DNA of 31,232 bases from an uncultured Ruminococcus sp. (GCA_900543105.1 UQQA01000012.1:1-31232); one strand, 5' to 3'. Positions 1 to 7,457 are shown, counted from the stretch's first letter. The notes: a model not told the origin generated them from the sequence alone. Numbers and translations: made by a program.

Positions 1-2
1 AC

Positions 3-431
3 AAGAAGTGCGTCGGAATTTCGACTCTTGAATCGCTTGCATACAATATGCGAGGCTTCAAGGGCGTAGTCTGCACGGTGATGAAAGCACGTGCAGACCT
101 TATGTACACAGCATTTTTCACTTCGTATAAGGACGTTATAACGAGAATTTTCGACGATACTATCCTGCCCGAGGCGGATATCGTTTCGAGAATAAAGGGT
201 TATCACGGCGAAATAGTACTTGTCGGTGATGCGGCAGAGGAGCTTTACCAAAACAACAGCTTTGCCGAAACCGAAAATGTAACGCTCGCACCTCCGCACC
301 TGCGTTTACAGCTTGCATCGAGCCTTTGCTATGCTTCCTACGAAAAGCAGTTCGGCCCGGCAGACGGCTTAAATGCGGAATATCTCCAGCAGACCAAGGC
401 GGAGAAAGACCTTGAACAGAAACACGCTTAA
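3..431 (+). CDS. tsaB: TsaB, tRNA t6A biosynthesis protein (3' part)
   Basis: The frame is open from the window edge, so this is the C-terminal ~142 residues of a protein normally about 230 long. The visible N-terminal part (VGISTLESLAYNM, then VCTVMKARADLMYTAFF) matches the region of TsaB/YeaZ where a Ser-Leu-Glu-Ala/Ser-Leu-Ala block is followed by a 'V-x-DARR-x-x-VY-x-A' type block; here DARR is replaced by KARA. TsaB is the inactive ASKHA partner of TsaD in the complex that adds threonylcarbamoyl to A37 of ANN-decoding tRNAs, in the cytoplasm. The first ATG in view (48) is internal and not the start. The gene ends just before a short D-type repeat and converges with the next gene on a shared terminator. 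Family call from memory of motifs; reasonably sure. Confidence 0.82.
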   Translation, partial: KKCVGISTLESLAYNMRGFKGVVCTVMKARADLMYTAFFTSYKDVITRIFDDTILPEADIVSRIKGYHGEIVLVGDAAEELYQNNSFAETENVTLAPPHLRLQLASSLCYASYEKQFGPADGLNAEYLQQTKAEKDLEQKHA

Positions 432-434
432 ATA

Positions 435-453
435 TAATGCGTAATGCGTAATT
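435..453. repeat. Family D short repeat, copy 1
   Basis: AATGCGTAATGCGTAATT lies 3 bp after the tsaB stop codon. It shares its 7-nt unit (AATGCGT / AATTCGT) with copies at 558-591 and 1138-1169. Confidence 0.6.
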
Positions 454-477
454 ATTCAATCCGTAAAATTTTCAACT

Positions 478-530
478 AAAAAACGGTACAGTCACAATTT
501 CGTAAAACGTTTTGTGATCGTACCGTTTTA
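478..530. terminator. Bidirectional terminator between tsaB and the minus-strand kinase-like gene
   Basis: An inverted repeat runs from AAAACGGTAC...TCACAA to TTGTGA...GTACCGTTTT with one 2-nt mismatch and a loop of about 14 nt. It has A-runs on the left and T-runs on the right, so it can terminate transcription in both directions between convergent genes. Confidence 0.8.
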
Positions 531-557
531 ATTTACTCTAACATATTTGCGAAACTT

Positions 558-591
558 AATTATGCATTACGCATTACGAATTACGCATTAT
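558..591. repeat. Family D short repeat, copy 2
   Basis: Tandem ATTACGCATTACGAATTACGCATT-like units. The last codons of the minus-strand gene (Met-Arg-Asn-Ser-stop) are encoded by this repeat. Confidence 0.6.
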
Positions 592-1062
592 CCATACGTC
601 TATTTCCGACTGTTCGGGAACTTCAAATATTGTGTTGACCTTGTTCAAAAGTCCCTCATCAACATAAAAGTCTGAGCCGCCGTTTCCCGATTTTACTTTG
701 TCGTTGCGCTCGGCGATGTTTCTCTGCCGGGTTTCATCGTCAATGTCGATATAGTGCCACTCAAATGGGATATTTCTTTCCGAAAAATAAGCGGAAATAT
801 CGGCTCTGTCCTTTTTTGTCCAGAATCCCCAGTCGAGGATAATGTTTGCGCCTGCCAAAGCTATTTCGGCAGCTTTCTTTTTAAGGTAATTATTCACACG
901 GGCGGCGAAAACATTGTAGAACTCGCCCTGCTCGTTATTGATAAGGGCAAAAGTGGCTTCGTCTGTCGAGAGTATAACAGCGTTGTATTTTTCTTTGAGC
1001 TGTTTTGCATAATATGTTTTTCCGCTGCATATCTTGCCGCAGATAAGGTATATTTTTGACAT
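574..1062 (-). CDS. P-loop kinase-like ATPase (AAA_33 / zeta-type fold)
   Basis: This is a 162-residue protein with a Walker A motif GKICSGKT at residues 9-16. It is followed by the single-domain layout of small nucleotide or antibiotic kinases: a 'hydrophobic-x-DWGFW' strand near residue 77 in the Walker B-like position, and an Arg-rich lid (DDETRQRNIAERN) near residue 108. The family phosphorylates small molecules; the substrate here cannot be named. A good ribosome binding site, AGAGGTGA, precedes the ATG. It lies downstream of the DUF1015 gene on the same strand but a terminator separates them. The C-terminal residues come from a D repeat, so the original C-terminus may have been changed by it. 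Confidence 0.75.
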   Translation of the reverse strand: MSKIYLICGKICSGKTYYAKQLKEKYNAVILSTDEATFALINNEQGEFYNVFAARVNNYLKKKAAEIALAGANIILDWGFWTKKDRADISAYFSERNIPFEWHYIDIDDETRQRNIAERNDKVKSGNGGSDFYVDEGLLNKVNTIFEVPEQSEIDVWIMRNS

Positions 1063-1082
1063 AGTTCACCTCTGTTAAAAAC

Positions 1083-1115
1083 AGGGCGGATAAATAAGAT
1101 CCGCCCATTTTTTAC
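1083..1115. terminator. Terminator after the DUF1015 gene
   Basis: Stem GGGCGGAT / ATCCGCCC with a 7-nt loop. On the minus strand it is followed by TGTTTTT; on the plus strand by ATTTTTT. Confidence 0.75.
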
Positions 1116-1137
1116 AATAATTTTACGAAGCCTGACT

Positions 1138-1169
1138 AATTACGCATTAAGCATTACGAATTACGCATT
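1138..1169. repeat. Family D short repeat, copy 3
   Basis: Units ATTACGCATT, AAGCATTACG and AATTACGCATT. The DUF1015 gene's last codons (AAT GCG TAA) lie inside it. Confidence 0.6.
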
Positions 1170-2420
1170 GATCCTTCTCGCTTCTGTGTAGAAACGCTTA
1201 TCCTGCGCATGACCCATGGAGAATGTTTTTCTCGGGAGCGCGCCGTCCTTGATAACGGTCGGGAAAAGCTCTTCCTTGCCCATATCGGGGAGGAGGAAAC
1301 CTACTGCGTCATCAGCCTTTGCAAGCTTGCGGATAACGTCCTCGCCGTGGATATAGTCGATCTTGCCGCCGTTTTCCTTTACATAAGCATCGAGGAACTG
1401 CTGGAGGCTGCCGACGGTGAGGTTTGAGGTCGGTTTGCTGACATAAAGAGTTTCATCTTTGCTGCCGTTTACTGCAACGAACGACTGACCGCTGCCATTT
1501 TCGGAGGTTTCAAGTGCGGCTTTGAGTGCGGCGAGGAGCTTTTCAACGTCAACACCGGTAACGATACGGTGGATAGCCTCAAAGCGGAGCGCATCGCTGT
1601 GGAGGTTCACTATTTCGGCGAGAGCGTAACGTGCAGGGTGAGCGGACATATCCTTGTCTGGGTTTTCACGCTTTAACTGCTCATAATATTCCTTTGCGGT
1701 AGCAAGGGAGTGATTTCCGTCGCCCATTGCGTAGAGCATAACGGGTTCGTTCTTCAAGCCGTATTTGGCGTTGAATTCGTCAGCGTTTCCGAGAGCGTCA
1801 AGTGCAGCCGTAACTTCGGCAATATCATCTTCGCCGAGGAGATAGCCTGCGATGTGACCGCCGCCCTGCATAAGCTCAAAGTCATACACCTTTTTGAGCC
1901 GATCCTTTTTTGCGGAAAGCTTCTCTATAACGGTGCGCTTTGCATCGTCAATGAGTATCATAATGTGCGGAAGCTCGAGCGGAGCGCCGTTTCTTACCTT
2001 TATTCTCGGCGGGATACGCTCAACAACGGTAGCCTCGGTCGCACGGACGGAGGATTTGCTGCCCTTGCGGTAGTCGTATTCTTCAAGGTCGATCGCGCCG
2101 ACAACGCCTGCTCTTATGCCGTCAGCGGTGGTGCGCTCAACATAGATCATAGCGTTCTTGTACTCGTCGAAAATGTTGTCGGCGAGGTATTTGTCCATAT
2201 TTTTATGTATGTCAGCGATGCGAGCGTCAACATTGTCGCTTTCGAGATATACTTCGGGGAGGATAAGGCGGAGGGTAGAGGGGGCGTTTCCGACGATCTG
2301 CTCAGTCTTTTCCCAGTATTCGGGCTCGGAGGTGTACTGATCGCAGGCAACGACCGACCATTTTTCCATTTCAATATTATGCGGAAGAAGAATATCCGCA
2401 GCCTTAAAAGCATTGCTCAT
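1161..2420 (-). CDS. DUF1015 family protein
   Basis: This is a 419-residue protein whose start (ADILLPHNIEMEKWSVVACDQY) and the motif GDGNHSLATAK near residue 231 are characteristic of DUF1015, a cytosolic family widespread in clostridia. In some genomes it sits next to serine biosynthesis genes and has been named a putative SerC/HTH-associated protein, but its reaction is unknown to me; no such neighbours are seen here. The length is normal. A strong AAGGAG lies 8 bp before the ATG, and a sigma-A promoter is visible upstream at 2456-2484. The stop codon falls in a D repeat. Confidence 0.85.
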   Translation of the reverse strand: MSNAFKAADILLPHNIEMEKWSVVACDQYTSEPEYWEKTEQIVGNAPSTLRLILPEVYLESDNVDARIADIHKNMDKYLADNIFDEYKNAMIYVERTTADGIRAGVVGAIDLEEYDYRKGSKSSVRATEATVVERIPPRIKVRNGAPLELPHIMILIDDAKRTVIEKLSAKKDRLKKVYDFELMQGGGHIAGYLLGEDDIAEVTAALDALGNADEFNAKYGLKNEPVMLYAMGDGNHSLATAKEYYEQLKRENPDKDMSAHPARYALAEIVNLHSDALRFEAIHRIVTGVDVEKLLAALKAALETSENGSGQSFVAVNGSKDETLYVSKPTSNLTVGSLQQFLDAYVKENGGKIDYIHGEDVIRKLAKADDAVGFLLPDMGKEELFPTVIKDGALPRKTFSMGHAQDKRFYTEARRINA

Positions 2421-2455
2421 AATTTTATCTCCTTAAAAAGAAATTGTTATATACT

Positions 2456-2484
2456 ATTATACACTAAAAGCTGCTGATTTTCAA
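2456..2484 (-). promoter_or_regulatory. Promoter of the DUF1015 gene
   Basis: On the minus strand, TTGAAA (2479-2484) and TATAAT (2456-2461) are separated by 17 bp. They lie about 40 bp before the start codon. Confidence 0.75.
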
Positions 2485-2577
2485 TAGGGAAAAGTGATAA
2501 TCACAGTATTTTGCGATGCAAAATTTGCTGCAGAACCGCGAAGCCAAGCAGCTGGTCGAGCTGAGCACAGCTCGTCA

Positions 2578-2759
2578 GGTGTCCAGAGGGCGGAAGCCCT
2601 TGGTCGCCGTTCGCAGACGGCGAAATACTCTAAACTAACAGTCAAAGCTTGCCGCAATAGCAAAATATTTAACAGCTAAAAAAGGCGCAATTCACAAAGA
2701 TAATGGAGAACGAAATATGAGAAATCAAGTTTCGTAAAGCCATAATAGTGAATTGCGCC
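2578..2759 (+). repeat. Family A composite repeat, copy A1
   Basis: The body (CCAGAGGGCGGAAGCCCTTGG, then CTAAACTAACAG, then GCCGCAATAG and AACAGCTAAAAA) is followed by a 76-bp tail bounded by GGCGCAATTCAC (2684-2695) and its exact reverse complement (2748-2759). Copies recur inverted at 2996-3227 and direct at 30983-31180. No coding frame is credible here. Upstream, 2485-2577 carries two small palindromes (TTTTGC/GCAAAA and CGAGCT/AGCTCG). Confidence 0.8.
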
Positions 2760-2787
2760 AATTCTGTTTTTCTAAAATAAACTGTCC

Positions 2788-2832
2788 TCTGCAAGCAAAT
2801 ATGCAAACAAAGTGAGCATATTTGCTTGCAGA
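2788..2832. repeat. Perfect hairpin between A1 and A2
   Basis: A 17-bp perfect stem (TCTGCAAGCAAATATGC and its complement) with an 11-nt loop. There is no T-run after it, so it is not an obvious terminator. Confidence 0.7.
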
Positions 2833-2922
2833 CGAAGTATGAACAGCTATGGGATATGTCATATTTGCGGAGGAGCGAATTTAATTGTTTTATGTTCATA
2901 TTTCACCGCCGTTCAAATGTTG

Positions 2923-2967
2923 TCGGCGTGAAATGCTTATCGCTTCGCTCTGCGCATTTCACGCCGA
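2923..2967. repeat. Second perfect hairpin between A1 and A2
   Basis: A 14-bp perfect stem, TCGGCGTGAAATGC / GCATTTCACGCCGA, with a 17-nt loop. Confidence 0.7.
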
Positions 2968-2995
2968 GGATAGTTTTGGTGAGGAAAACAAAATT

Positions 2996-3227
2996 GGCGC
3001 AGTTCACATTTTATAGGTTTACAGACCGATTTCTCACATTATGTTTTCCCTTTTTTTGATGTGAATTGCGCCTTTTTAGCTGTTAGATATTTTTCTGTTG
3101 CGGCAGAGCTTTTCGCTGTTAGTTTAAGGTGTTTCGCTCTTCTGCTAAAGGTCAAATTGACCTGCGACAATGGGGCGCTGCCCCCTTGACCCCTGCAAGC
3201 CTTTGAAAAGGCTTGACCTAAACTTTG
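2996..3227 (-). repeat. Family A composite repeat, copy A2 (inverted)
   Basis: The tail is bounded by GGCGCAGTTCAC (2996-3007) and GTGAATTGCGCC (3061-3072). It is followed by the body in reverse orientation to A1 (AGCTGTTAGATATTTTTCTG, GTTAGTTTAAGG, GGGGCGCTGCCCCCTTGACC, AAAGGCTTGACCTAAACTTT). With A1 it forms a large inverted repeat of about 650 bp overall. Confidence 0.8.
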
Positions 3228-3253
3228 ATTGGCTTCGCAGCACTGTTACTTTT

Positions 3254-3838
3254 TTAATTATTGTTTGAAATTTTCTGCAATTTCAGTATATTCAATTTCT
3301 GCATTTCGCCGAGGGCATTTTCGGAGATTATTTTACTTCCGCTTGATACAGCGGCGGCTTGTATCGCTGTTGTTATAAGCATTTTTCCGATGCTGTCATC
3401 GGCGGTCTGGTTATCTATGGAGTTATGGAGAATTTCGACGAGCTGATGAAAGGTCTGTTCATACTGTTCGCTGAAAAAATCGAGCAGTTCTTCCTCGGTG
3501 CGCGATCTCAGCAGGTGATCTATCATTGCACCTATGACCTGTATTGGGAGGACGCTTTTCATTGCGCAGATTATAAGCAGGTGCGAGATATGCACTCTTG
3601 AATACTTCTTTTTGACGGGTGGGGGCAGAATCCCAAGCTTGACGTAGTTATTTATCATTGAGGGGGTAAGGTTCGCTTCGCCGTGGGAAAAAATGCGGAT
3701 ATACTTGCTCATAAGCGTGAGCACCTGATCCATATAAAGTCCTATTTCGGGCAGCTCGTTCCAGCGCGGGAGCCGGCAGGAGCGTTCCTGCTTATTCCAG
3801 AACTGTGATGAAAGATCCGATGTGTTTTCGTTTGCCAT
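3254..3838 (-). CDS. DUF1836 family putative transcriptional regulator
   Basis: The ATG at 3838 is chosen because AAAGGAGG lies 8 bp before it, which gives 194 residues; an upstream in-frame ATG at 3907 lacks a ribosome binding site and lies upstream of the promoter's likely start site. The sequence LPRWNELPEIGLYMDQV...LTPSMINNYVKLGILPPP is typical of DUF1836, a MerR-like winged-helix family, followed by a helical segment with Glu-rich and Gln-rich parts. It probably binds DNA. It is divergently transcribed from the 2-oxoacid oxidoreductase operon across 187 bp with two back-to-back promoters, so it could regulate that operon; this is inference from position. Target and ligand unknown. Confidence 0.8.
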   Translation of the reverse strand: MANENTSDLSSQFWNKQERSCRLPRWNELPEIGLYMDQVLTLMSKYIRIFSHGEANLTPSMINNYVKLGILPPPVKKKYSRVHISHLLIICAMKSVLPIQVIGAMIDHLLRSRTEEELLDFFSEQYEQTFHQLVEILHNSIDNQTADDSIGKMLITTAIQAAAVSSGSKIISENALGEMQKLNILKLQKISNNN

Positions 3839-3887
3839 AAAAATTTCCTCCTTTCCGTATGAGATCCTATTCCTTAAATTATTTAAT

Positions 3888-3916
3888 ATTATACAACATA
3901 TTTTCACAAATTACAA
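3888..3916 (-). promoter_or_regulatory. Promoter of the DUF1836 gene
   Basis: On the minus strand, TTGTAA (3911-3916) and TATAAT (3888-3893) are separated by 17 bp. Confidence 0.7.
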
Positions 3917-3958
3917 GAGGTTTTGCAAAATATTACGAAAAATTGTTTTCCTAATCTC

Positions 3959-3987
3959 TTGACAAGACTGATATAACGATGTATAAT
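3959..3987 (+). promoter_or_regulatory. Promoter of the 2-oxoacid oxidoreductase operon
   Basis: A consensus TTGACA (3959-3964) and TATAAT (3982-3987) with a 17-bp spacer, 39 bp before the first gene. It is back to back with the DUF1836 promoter. Confidence 0.85.
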
Positions 3988-4025
3988 AGTTTTGAAAACC
4001 AGATGTAACACTTGGAGTAACCAAA

Positions 4026-4688
4026 ATGAGTTTAAACCTAAAAAAATATACAATAATAACGGGTCATTACGGCAGCGGAAAGACGAATTTCGCAGCGAAC
4101 CTCGCAGTTAAGGCTGCCGAGGAGGGTGAAAAAGTCACCGTTGTTGACCTTGATATAGTCAATCCATATTTCCGAAGTGCGGATTTTGCGGAGCTTTTTA
4201 CGGAAAATGGGATCACCCTTGCTGCGCCGCTTTATGCGAACACTAACCTTGACATTCCTGCACTTTCGTTCAACATTGAGGATTTTATGAGTGCCGACGG
4301 AAAGGTCATTGTCGATGTCGGCGGAGATGATTCCGGCGCATCCACACTGGCACGGTACAGGGAGTTCCTTTTGCAGAACGCAGACGATATCGAGGGTATA
4401 TGCGTTATAAATATGTACCGCTATCTGACGGGGACTGCCGCTGAAGCGGTGGAGTTTATGCGTGAGATAGAAAACGCTTCGGGGATACCGATGTCGGCGA
4501 TCGTGAACAATTCCAATCTCGGTGAAGAAACGACCGCAGAAACTATTGAGAGCAGCACGGCTTATGCCGATGAGGTATGCAGGCTAACGGGTCTGCCGCT
4601 GAAATATACTGTTGACACAAGCACAGGGGCGGAAGTAAAGAACCGTTTTCCTGCTGAAATATACGTTAAAAAGATCTGGGAAAAATAA
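4026..4688 (+). CDS. MinD/ParA-like P-loop ATPase heading the oxidoreductase operon
   Basis: 220 residues. The Walker A motif GHYGSGKT (residues 13-20) is followed by VTVVDLDIVNPYFRSADFAEL, which looks like the 'DxDxxNP' switch of SIMIBI-class ATPases (MinD, CooC, HypB, CobQ-like). A second strand, VIVDVGGDDSGA near residue 95, fits Walker B / switch II. It has no membrane-targeting helix at the C-terminus. It is 11 bp upstream of the ferredoxin subunit and shares its promoter, so it may help mature or load the iron-sulfur enzyme, as CooC does for CO dehydrogenase; that role is inferred from context alone. GGAG lies 10 bp before the ATG. Confidence 0.72.
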   Translation: MSLNLKKYTIITGHYGSGKTNFAANLAVKAAEEGEKVTVVDLDIVNPYFRSADFAELFTENGITLAAPLYANTNLDIPALSFNIEDFMSADGKVIVDVGGDDSGASTLARYREFLLQNADDIEGICVINMYRYLTGTAAEAVEFMREIENASGIPMSAIVNNSNLGEETTAETIESSTAYADEVCRLTGLPLKYTVDTSTGAEVKNRFPAEIYVKKIWEK

Positions 4689-4699
4689 GGAGAAAAGCT

Positions 4700-4906
4700 A
4701 TGGCTAAAATAACAGTTGACAGGGAACGCTGCAAGGGCTGTGGTCTTTGCGCGAGCGTTTGCCCGAAAAAAATAGTTGAACTTGATAAAAATTCACGAAA
4801 CAAAAAGGGATATTTTCCTGCACACTGCATTGACGATTCAAAATGCATAGGCTGTACGATGTGCGCAATGATGTGTCCCGACTGCGCAATAAAAGTTGAA
4901 AAATAA
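4700..4906 (+). CDS. 2-oxoacid:ferredoxin oxidoreductase, ferredoxin (delta) subunit
   Basis: 68 residues with two classical [4Fe-4S] motifs: CKGCGLCASVCP near residues 11-22 and CIGCTMCAMMCP near residues 49-60. It carries electrons from the TPP-bound active site of the beta subunit to soluble ferredoxin. Ribosome binding site AAGGAG is 9 bp upstream. The order delta-alpha-beta-gamma and the short spacing are those of four-subunit Kor/Vor enzymes. Confidence 0.9.
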   Translation: MAKITVDRERCKGCGLCASVCPKKIVELDKNSRNKKGYFPAHCIDDSKCIGCTMCAMMCPDCAIKVEK

Positions 4907-4919
4907 GGAGCTGAACAAA

Positions 4920-5978
4920 GTGGAAAGAAATCTTATGAAAGGCAACGAAGCTCTCGCCGAGGCTGCTATCCGCGCAGGCTGCAAATGCTTCTTCGGATAT
5001 CCTATCACGCCGCAGACGGAGATCGCTGCTTATCTTGCAAAATATATGCCGAAAAACGGCGGTGTTTTTCTTCAGGCTGAATCGGAGATCGCCGCTATAA
5101 ATATGGTTCTCGGTGCGGCTTCGGCAGGCGTTCGTGCTATGACATCATCGTCCTCGCCGGGAATTTCGCTCAAATCCGAGGGCGTTTCCTACATTGCAGG
5201 TTCAGACCTGCCCTGCGTTATAATCAACGTTCAGCGAGGAGGTCCGGGACTTGGCGGTATACAGCCGTCGCAGTCGGACTACTGGCAGGCAACAAAGGCG
5301 CTCGGTCACGGCGACTATCAGCTCCTTGTTTATGCGCCCTGCTCGGTTCAGGAGATGGTCGATAAGGTAACGCTTGCGTTCGATATGGCTGATGAATTCC
5401 GTATGCCTGCGATGATACTTGCGGACGGCTTGCTCGGTCAGATGATGGAACCCGTAACTTTCCCCGAAAGAAAAATGGAGCTTCCGCCAAAGCCTTGGGC
5501 GACGAACGGTCACGGCTTCAAGCGTGAACACAACATTGTAAATTCGCTTTACCTCGTTCCGGAGGAGCTGGAAAATTCCATTCTTGACCGTTACAAACGC
5601 TATGAAGTGATAAAGGCAAACCACACCGAAGCGGAAAGCTATCTTTGCGATGATGCTGATATTGTTGTAACAGCCTACGGTGCGGCAGCGAGAGTTGCTA
5701 AGTCGGCTGTGAACCGTGCCCGTGCAATGGGAATAAAAGCAGGACTTTTCCGTCCGATAACGCTTTGGCCTTTCCCCGTAAAGGAAATAAACGAAGCCTG
5801 CAAAAACGCAAAGACCTTGCTCGATGTCGAAATGTCAATGGGACAGATGATCGAGGACGTAAAGCTTGCTGTAAACTGTTCAAAGCCCGTACATTTCTTC
5901 GGCAGAACGGGCGGTGTTATCCCGTCCCCCGATGAGGTTCTCGGCGAGATAAAGAAGTTATCGGAAATCAGGAATTAA
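4920..5978 (+). CDS. vorB: 2-oxoacid:ferredoxin oxidoreductase, alpha subunit (VorB/KorA type)
   Basis: A GTG start at 4920 is preferred: AAGGAG sits 9 bp before it, whereas the more upstream ATG at 4896 overlaps the previous gene and has no site. This gives 352 residues. LMKGNEALAEAAIRAGC, GYPITPQTEI and FLQAESEIAAINMVLGAASAG are the pyrimidine-binding domain signatures of alpha subunits, and the SSSPGISLKSEG and QRGGPGLGG segments follow. Together with beta, gamma and delta it converts a 2-oxoacid and CoA to acyl-CoA, CO2 and reduced ferredoxin. Overall wording resembles proteins annotated as VorB (branched-chain 2-oxoacids), but 2-oxoglutarate cannot be excluded from sequence. Confidence 0.88.
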   Translation: MERNLMKGNEALAEAAIRAGCKCFFGYPITPQTEIAAYLAKYMPKNGGVFLQAESEIAAINMVLGAASAGVRAMTSSSSPGISLKSEGVSYIAGSDLPCVIINVQRGGPGLGGIQPSQSDYWQATKALGHGDYQLLVYAPCSVQEMVDKVTLAFDMADEFRMPAMILADGLLGQMMEPVTFPERKMELPPKPWATNGHGFKREHNIVNSLYLVPEELENSILDRYKRYEVIKANHTEAESYLCDDADIVVTAYGAAARVAKSAVNRARAMGIKAGLFRPITLWPFPVKEINEACKNAKTLLDVEMSMGQMIEDVKLAVNCSKPVHFFGRTGGVIPSPDEVLGEIKKLSEIRN

Positions 5979-5994
5979 CGAAAGGAAAATTGCA

Positions 5995-6747
5995 ATGGCT
6001 GTAATTTTTGACAGACCCAAAAGCCTTGCCGATGTGCCTACGCACTATTGCCCCGGCTGTACGCACGGCATTATCCACCGCCTTATTGCGGAAGTTATAG
6101 ATGAAATGGGCATTGAGGGCGACACGATAGGCATTGCGCCCGTCGGCTGCGCTGTAATGGCTTATGATTATTTTAAATGCGATATGATAGAGGCTGCTCA
6201 CGGCAGAGCGCCTGCGACCGCAACGGGAGTAAAAAGAGCGCTCCCCGACAAGTTCGTTTTCACCTATCAGGGCGACGGCGACTGTGCCGCTATCGGAACG
6301 GCTGAAACTGTTCACGCCGCAACAAGAGGAGAAAACATTGTCGTTATCTTCGTCAACAACGCTATCTACGGAATGACGGGCGGACAAATGGCTCCGACCT
6401 CGCTCCCCGGTCAGGTAACGCAGACGACACCTTACGGAAGAGATGTTTCCGTTGCAGGAAATCCTATAAAAATGGTGGAGATGCTTTCCGTTCTGGACGG
6501 CGTTGCACTCGCACAAAGAGTTGCGGTAAACACAGTTCCGCATATAAGAGAAGCAAAGAAAGCTATCCGCAAGGCATTTGAGAATGAAAAGGAAAAGCGA
6601 GGATTTTCGATAATCGAAGTCCTCTCCTCCTGCCCGACGAACTGGGGAGTTTCGCCCGAAGTGGCACTTCAAAAGATAGATGAGGTAATGATACCGTTCT
6701 ATCCGCTCGGCGCATATAAAGATGTAACGGCAGAGGGGGCAAAGTAA
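5995..6747 (+). CDS. 2-oxoacid:ferredoxin oxidoreductase, beta subunit (TPP-binding)
   Basis: 250 residues. YCPGCTHG near residue 19 and the TPP/Mg motif GDGDCAAIG...VNNAIYGMTGGQ (residues ~97-131) identify the cofactor-binding subunit that holds the catalytic thiamine diphosphate. PVGCAV near residue 50 supplies a conserved Cys of this family. The ribosome binding site is GAAAGGA, 9 bp upstream. Four-gene operon; 16 bp after alpha. Confidence 0.9.
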   Translation: MAVIFDRPKSLADVPTHYCPGCTHGIIHRLIAEVIDEMGIEGDTIGIAPVGCAVMAYDYFKCDMIEAAHGRAPATATGVKRALPDKFVFTYQGDGDCAAIGTAETVHAATRGENIVVIFVNNAIYGMTGGQMAPTSLPGQVTQTTPYGRDVSVAGNPIKMVEMLSVLDGVALAQRVAVNTVPHIREAKKAIRKAFENEKEKRGFSIIEVLSSCPTNWGVSPEVALQKIDEVMIPFYPLGAYKDVTAEGAK

Positions 6748-7293
6748 ATGGATCACGAAATCCTTATCGCAGGTTTTGGCGGACAGGGAATACTTTTCGC
6801 AGGAAAGCTGCTTGTAAACCTCGGACTTTATGAGGGCAAGGAGGTTTCTTGGCTTCCGTCCTACGGTCCCGAAATGCGCGGAGGAACGTGCAATTGCTCC
6901 GTATGCATCTCCGATGACCCGATAGGCTCGCCGCTCGTGGTGAACCCGAATGTCCTTATCGTGATGAACACTCCCTCGCTCGATAAATTCATCGGCAAAG
7001 TTCAGCCGAACGGACTTGTTATAGTTGACAGCTCAATGGTCGATTCCGAGATCGAACGCACCGATGTCAGAGTATGCAAAGTGCCTGCAACGGCACTCAC
7101 CGATACAGATCCCGATCTGAAGGGCGGTGCGAACATTATCCTCGCAGGAAAATTCCTCGCCGAGTGCGGGTTCAAGTCGGAAGAATTGATAAGAAAAGTT
7201 TTTGAGAAGATAGTTCCGCCGCATAAAAAAGGCTTGATAGAGAATAATATGAAGGCTATTAAAATAGGTATGAACTACGATACAAATGCATAA
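6748..7293 (+). CDS. 2-oxoacid:ferredoxin oxidoreductase, gamma subunit
   Basis: 181 residues beginning HEILIAGFGGQGILFAGKLL, the gamma-subunit signature, followed by LPSYGPEMRGGTCNCSVCIS. The start ATG directly follows the beta stop codon, so translation is probably coupled. The gene ends at 7293, where two nested palindromic elements begin. The native operon terminator now lies about 290 bp further on, at 7582-7613. Confidence 0.9.
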   Translation: MDHEILIAGFGGQGILFAGKLLVNLGLYEGKEVSWLPSYGPEMRGGTCNCSVCISDDPIGSPLVVNPNVLIVMNTPSLDKFIGKVQPNGLVIVDSSMVDSEIERTDVRVCKVPATALTDTDPDLKGGANIILAGKFLAECGFKSEELIRKVFEKIVPPHKKGLIENNMKAIKIGMNYDTNA

Positions 7294-7298
7294 TACTA

Positions 7299-7457
7299 AT
7301 ACTAATTCCAGACCAACCTATAGACAAATACTCGGATATAATAATCCGATTCTGCGTCAGACTCCCTTGACAGGCGGCAGCCTGCCTGCGGTCGTCTTCC
7401 TTGACTTGGATTATTCTATCTGTCGTCTTTGTCTATAGAACGGTTTGGAATTAGTAT
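7299..7457. mobile_element. Family B palindromic element, copy B1 (159 bp)
   Basis: Ends ATACTAATTCC and GGAATTAGTAT are perfect inverted repeats. Inner arms (TATAGACAAA / TTTGTCTATAG and AATAATCC / GGATTATT) continue the hairpin. It has no room for a transposase. Copy B2 at 20687-20845 has the same length and differs at only two positions by my reading. It lies 5 bp after the gamma-subunit stop codon. Confidence 0.85.

Noticed and set aside
1710..2477. Long open frame of ~255 codons on the plus strand opposite the DUF1015 gene
   Set aside because: It is a shadow of the minus-strand gene: no ribosome binding site, and the opposite frame has clear family motifs and a promoter.
2481..3253. Short frames inside the A1-A2 repeat region
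   Set aside because: Codons come from palindromic repeats on both strands, and none has a ribosome binding site or family resemblance.
5968..6756. 262-codon minus-strand frame opposite the beta subunit
   Set aside because: Antisense shadow of a well-supported gene with TPP motifs; composition (Arg, Cys, Ser-rich) is typical of a shadow frame.
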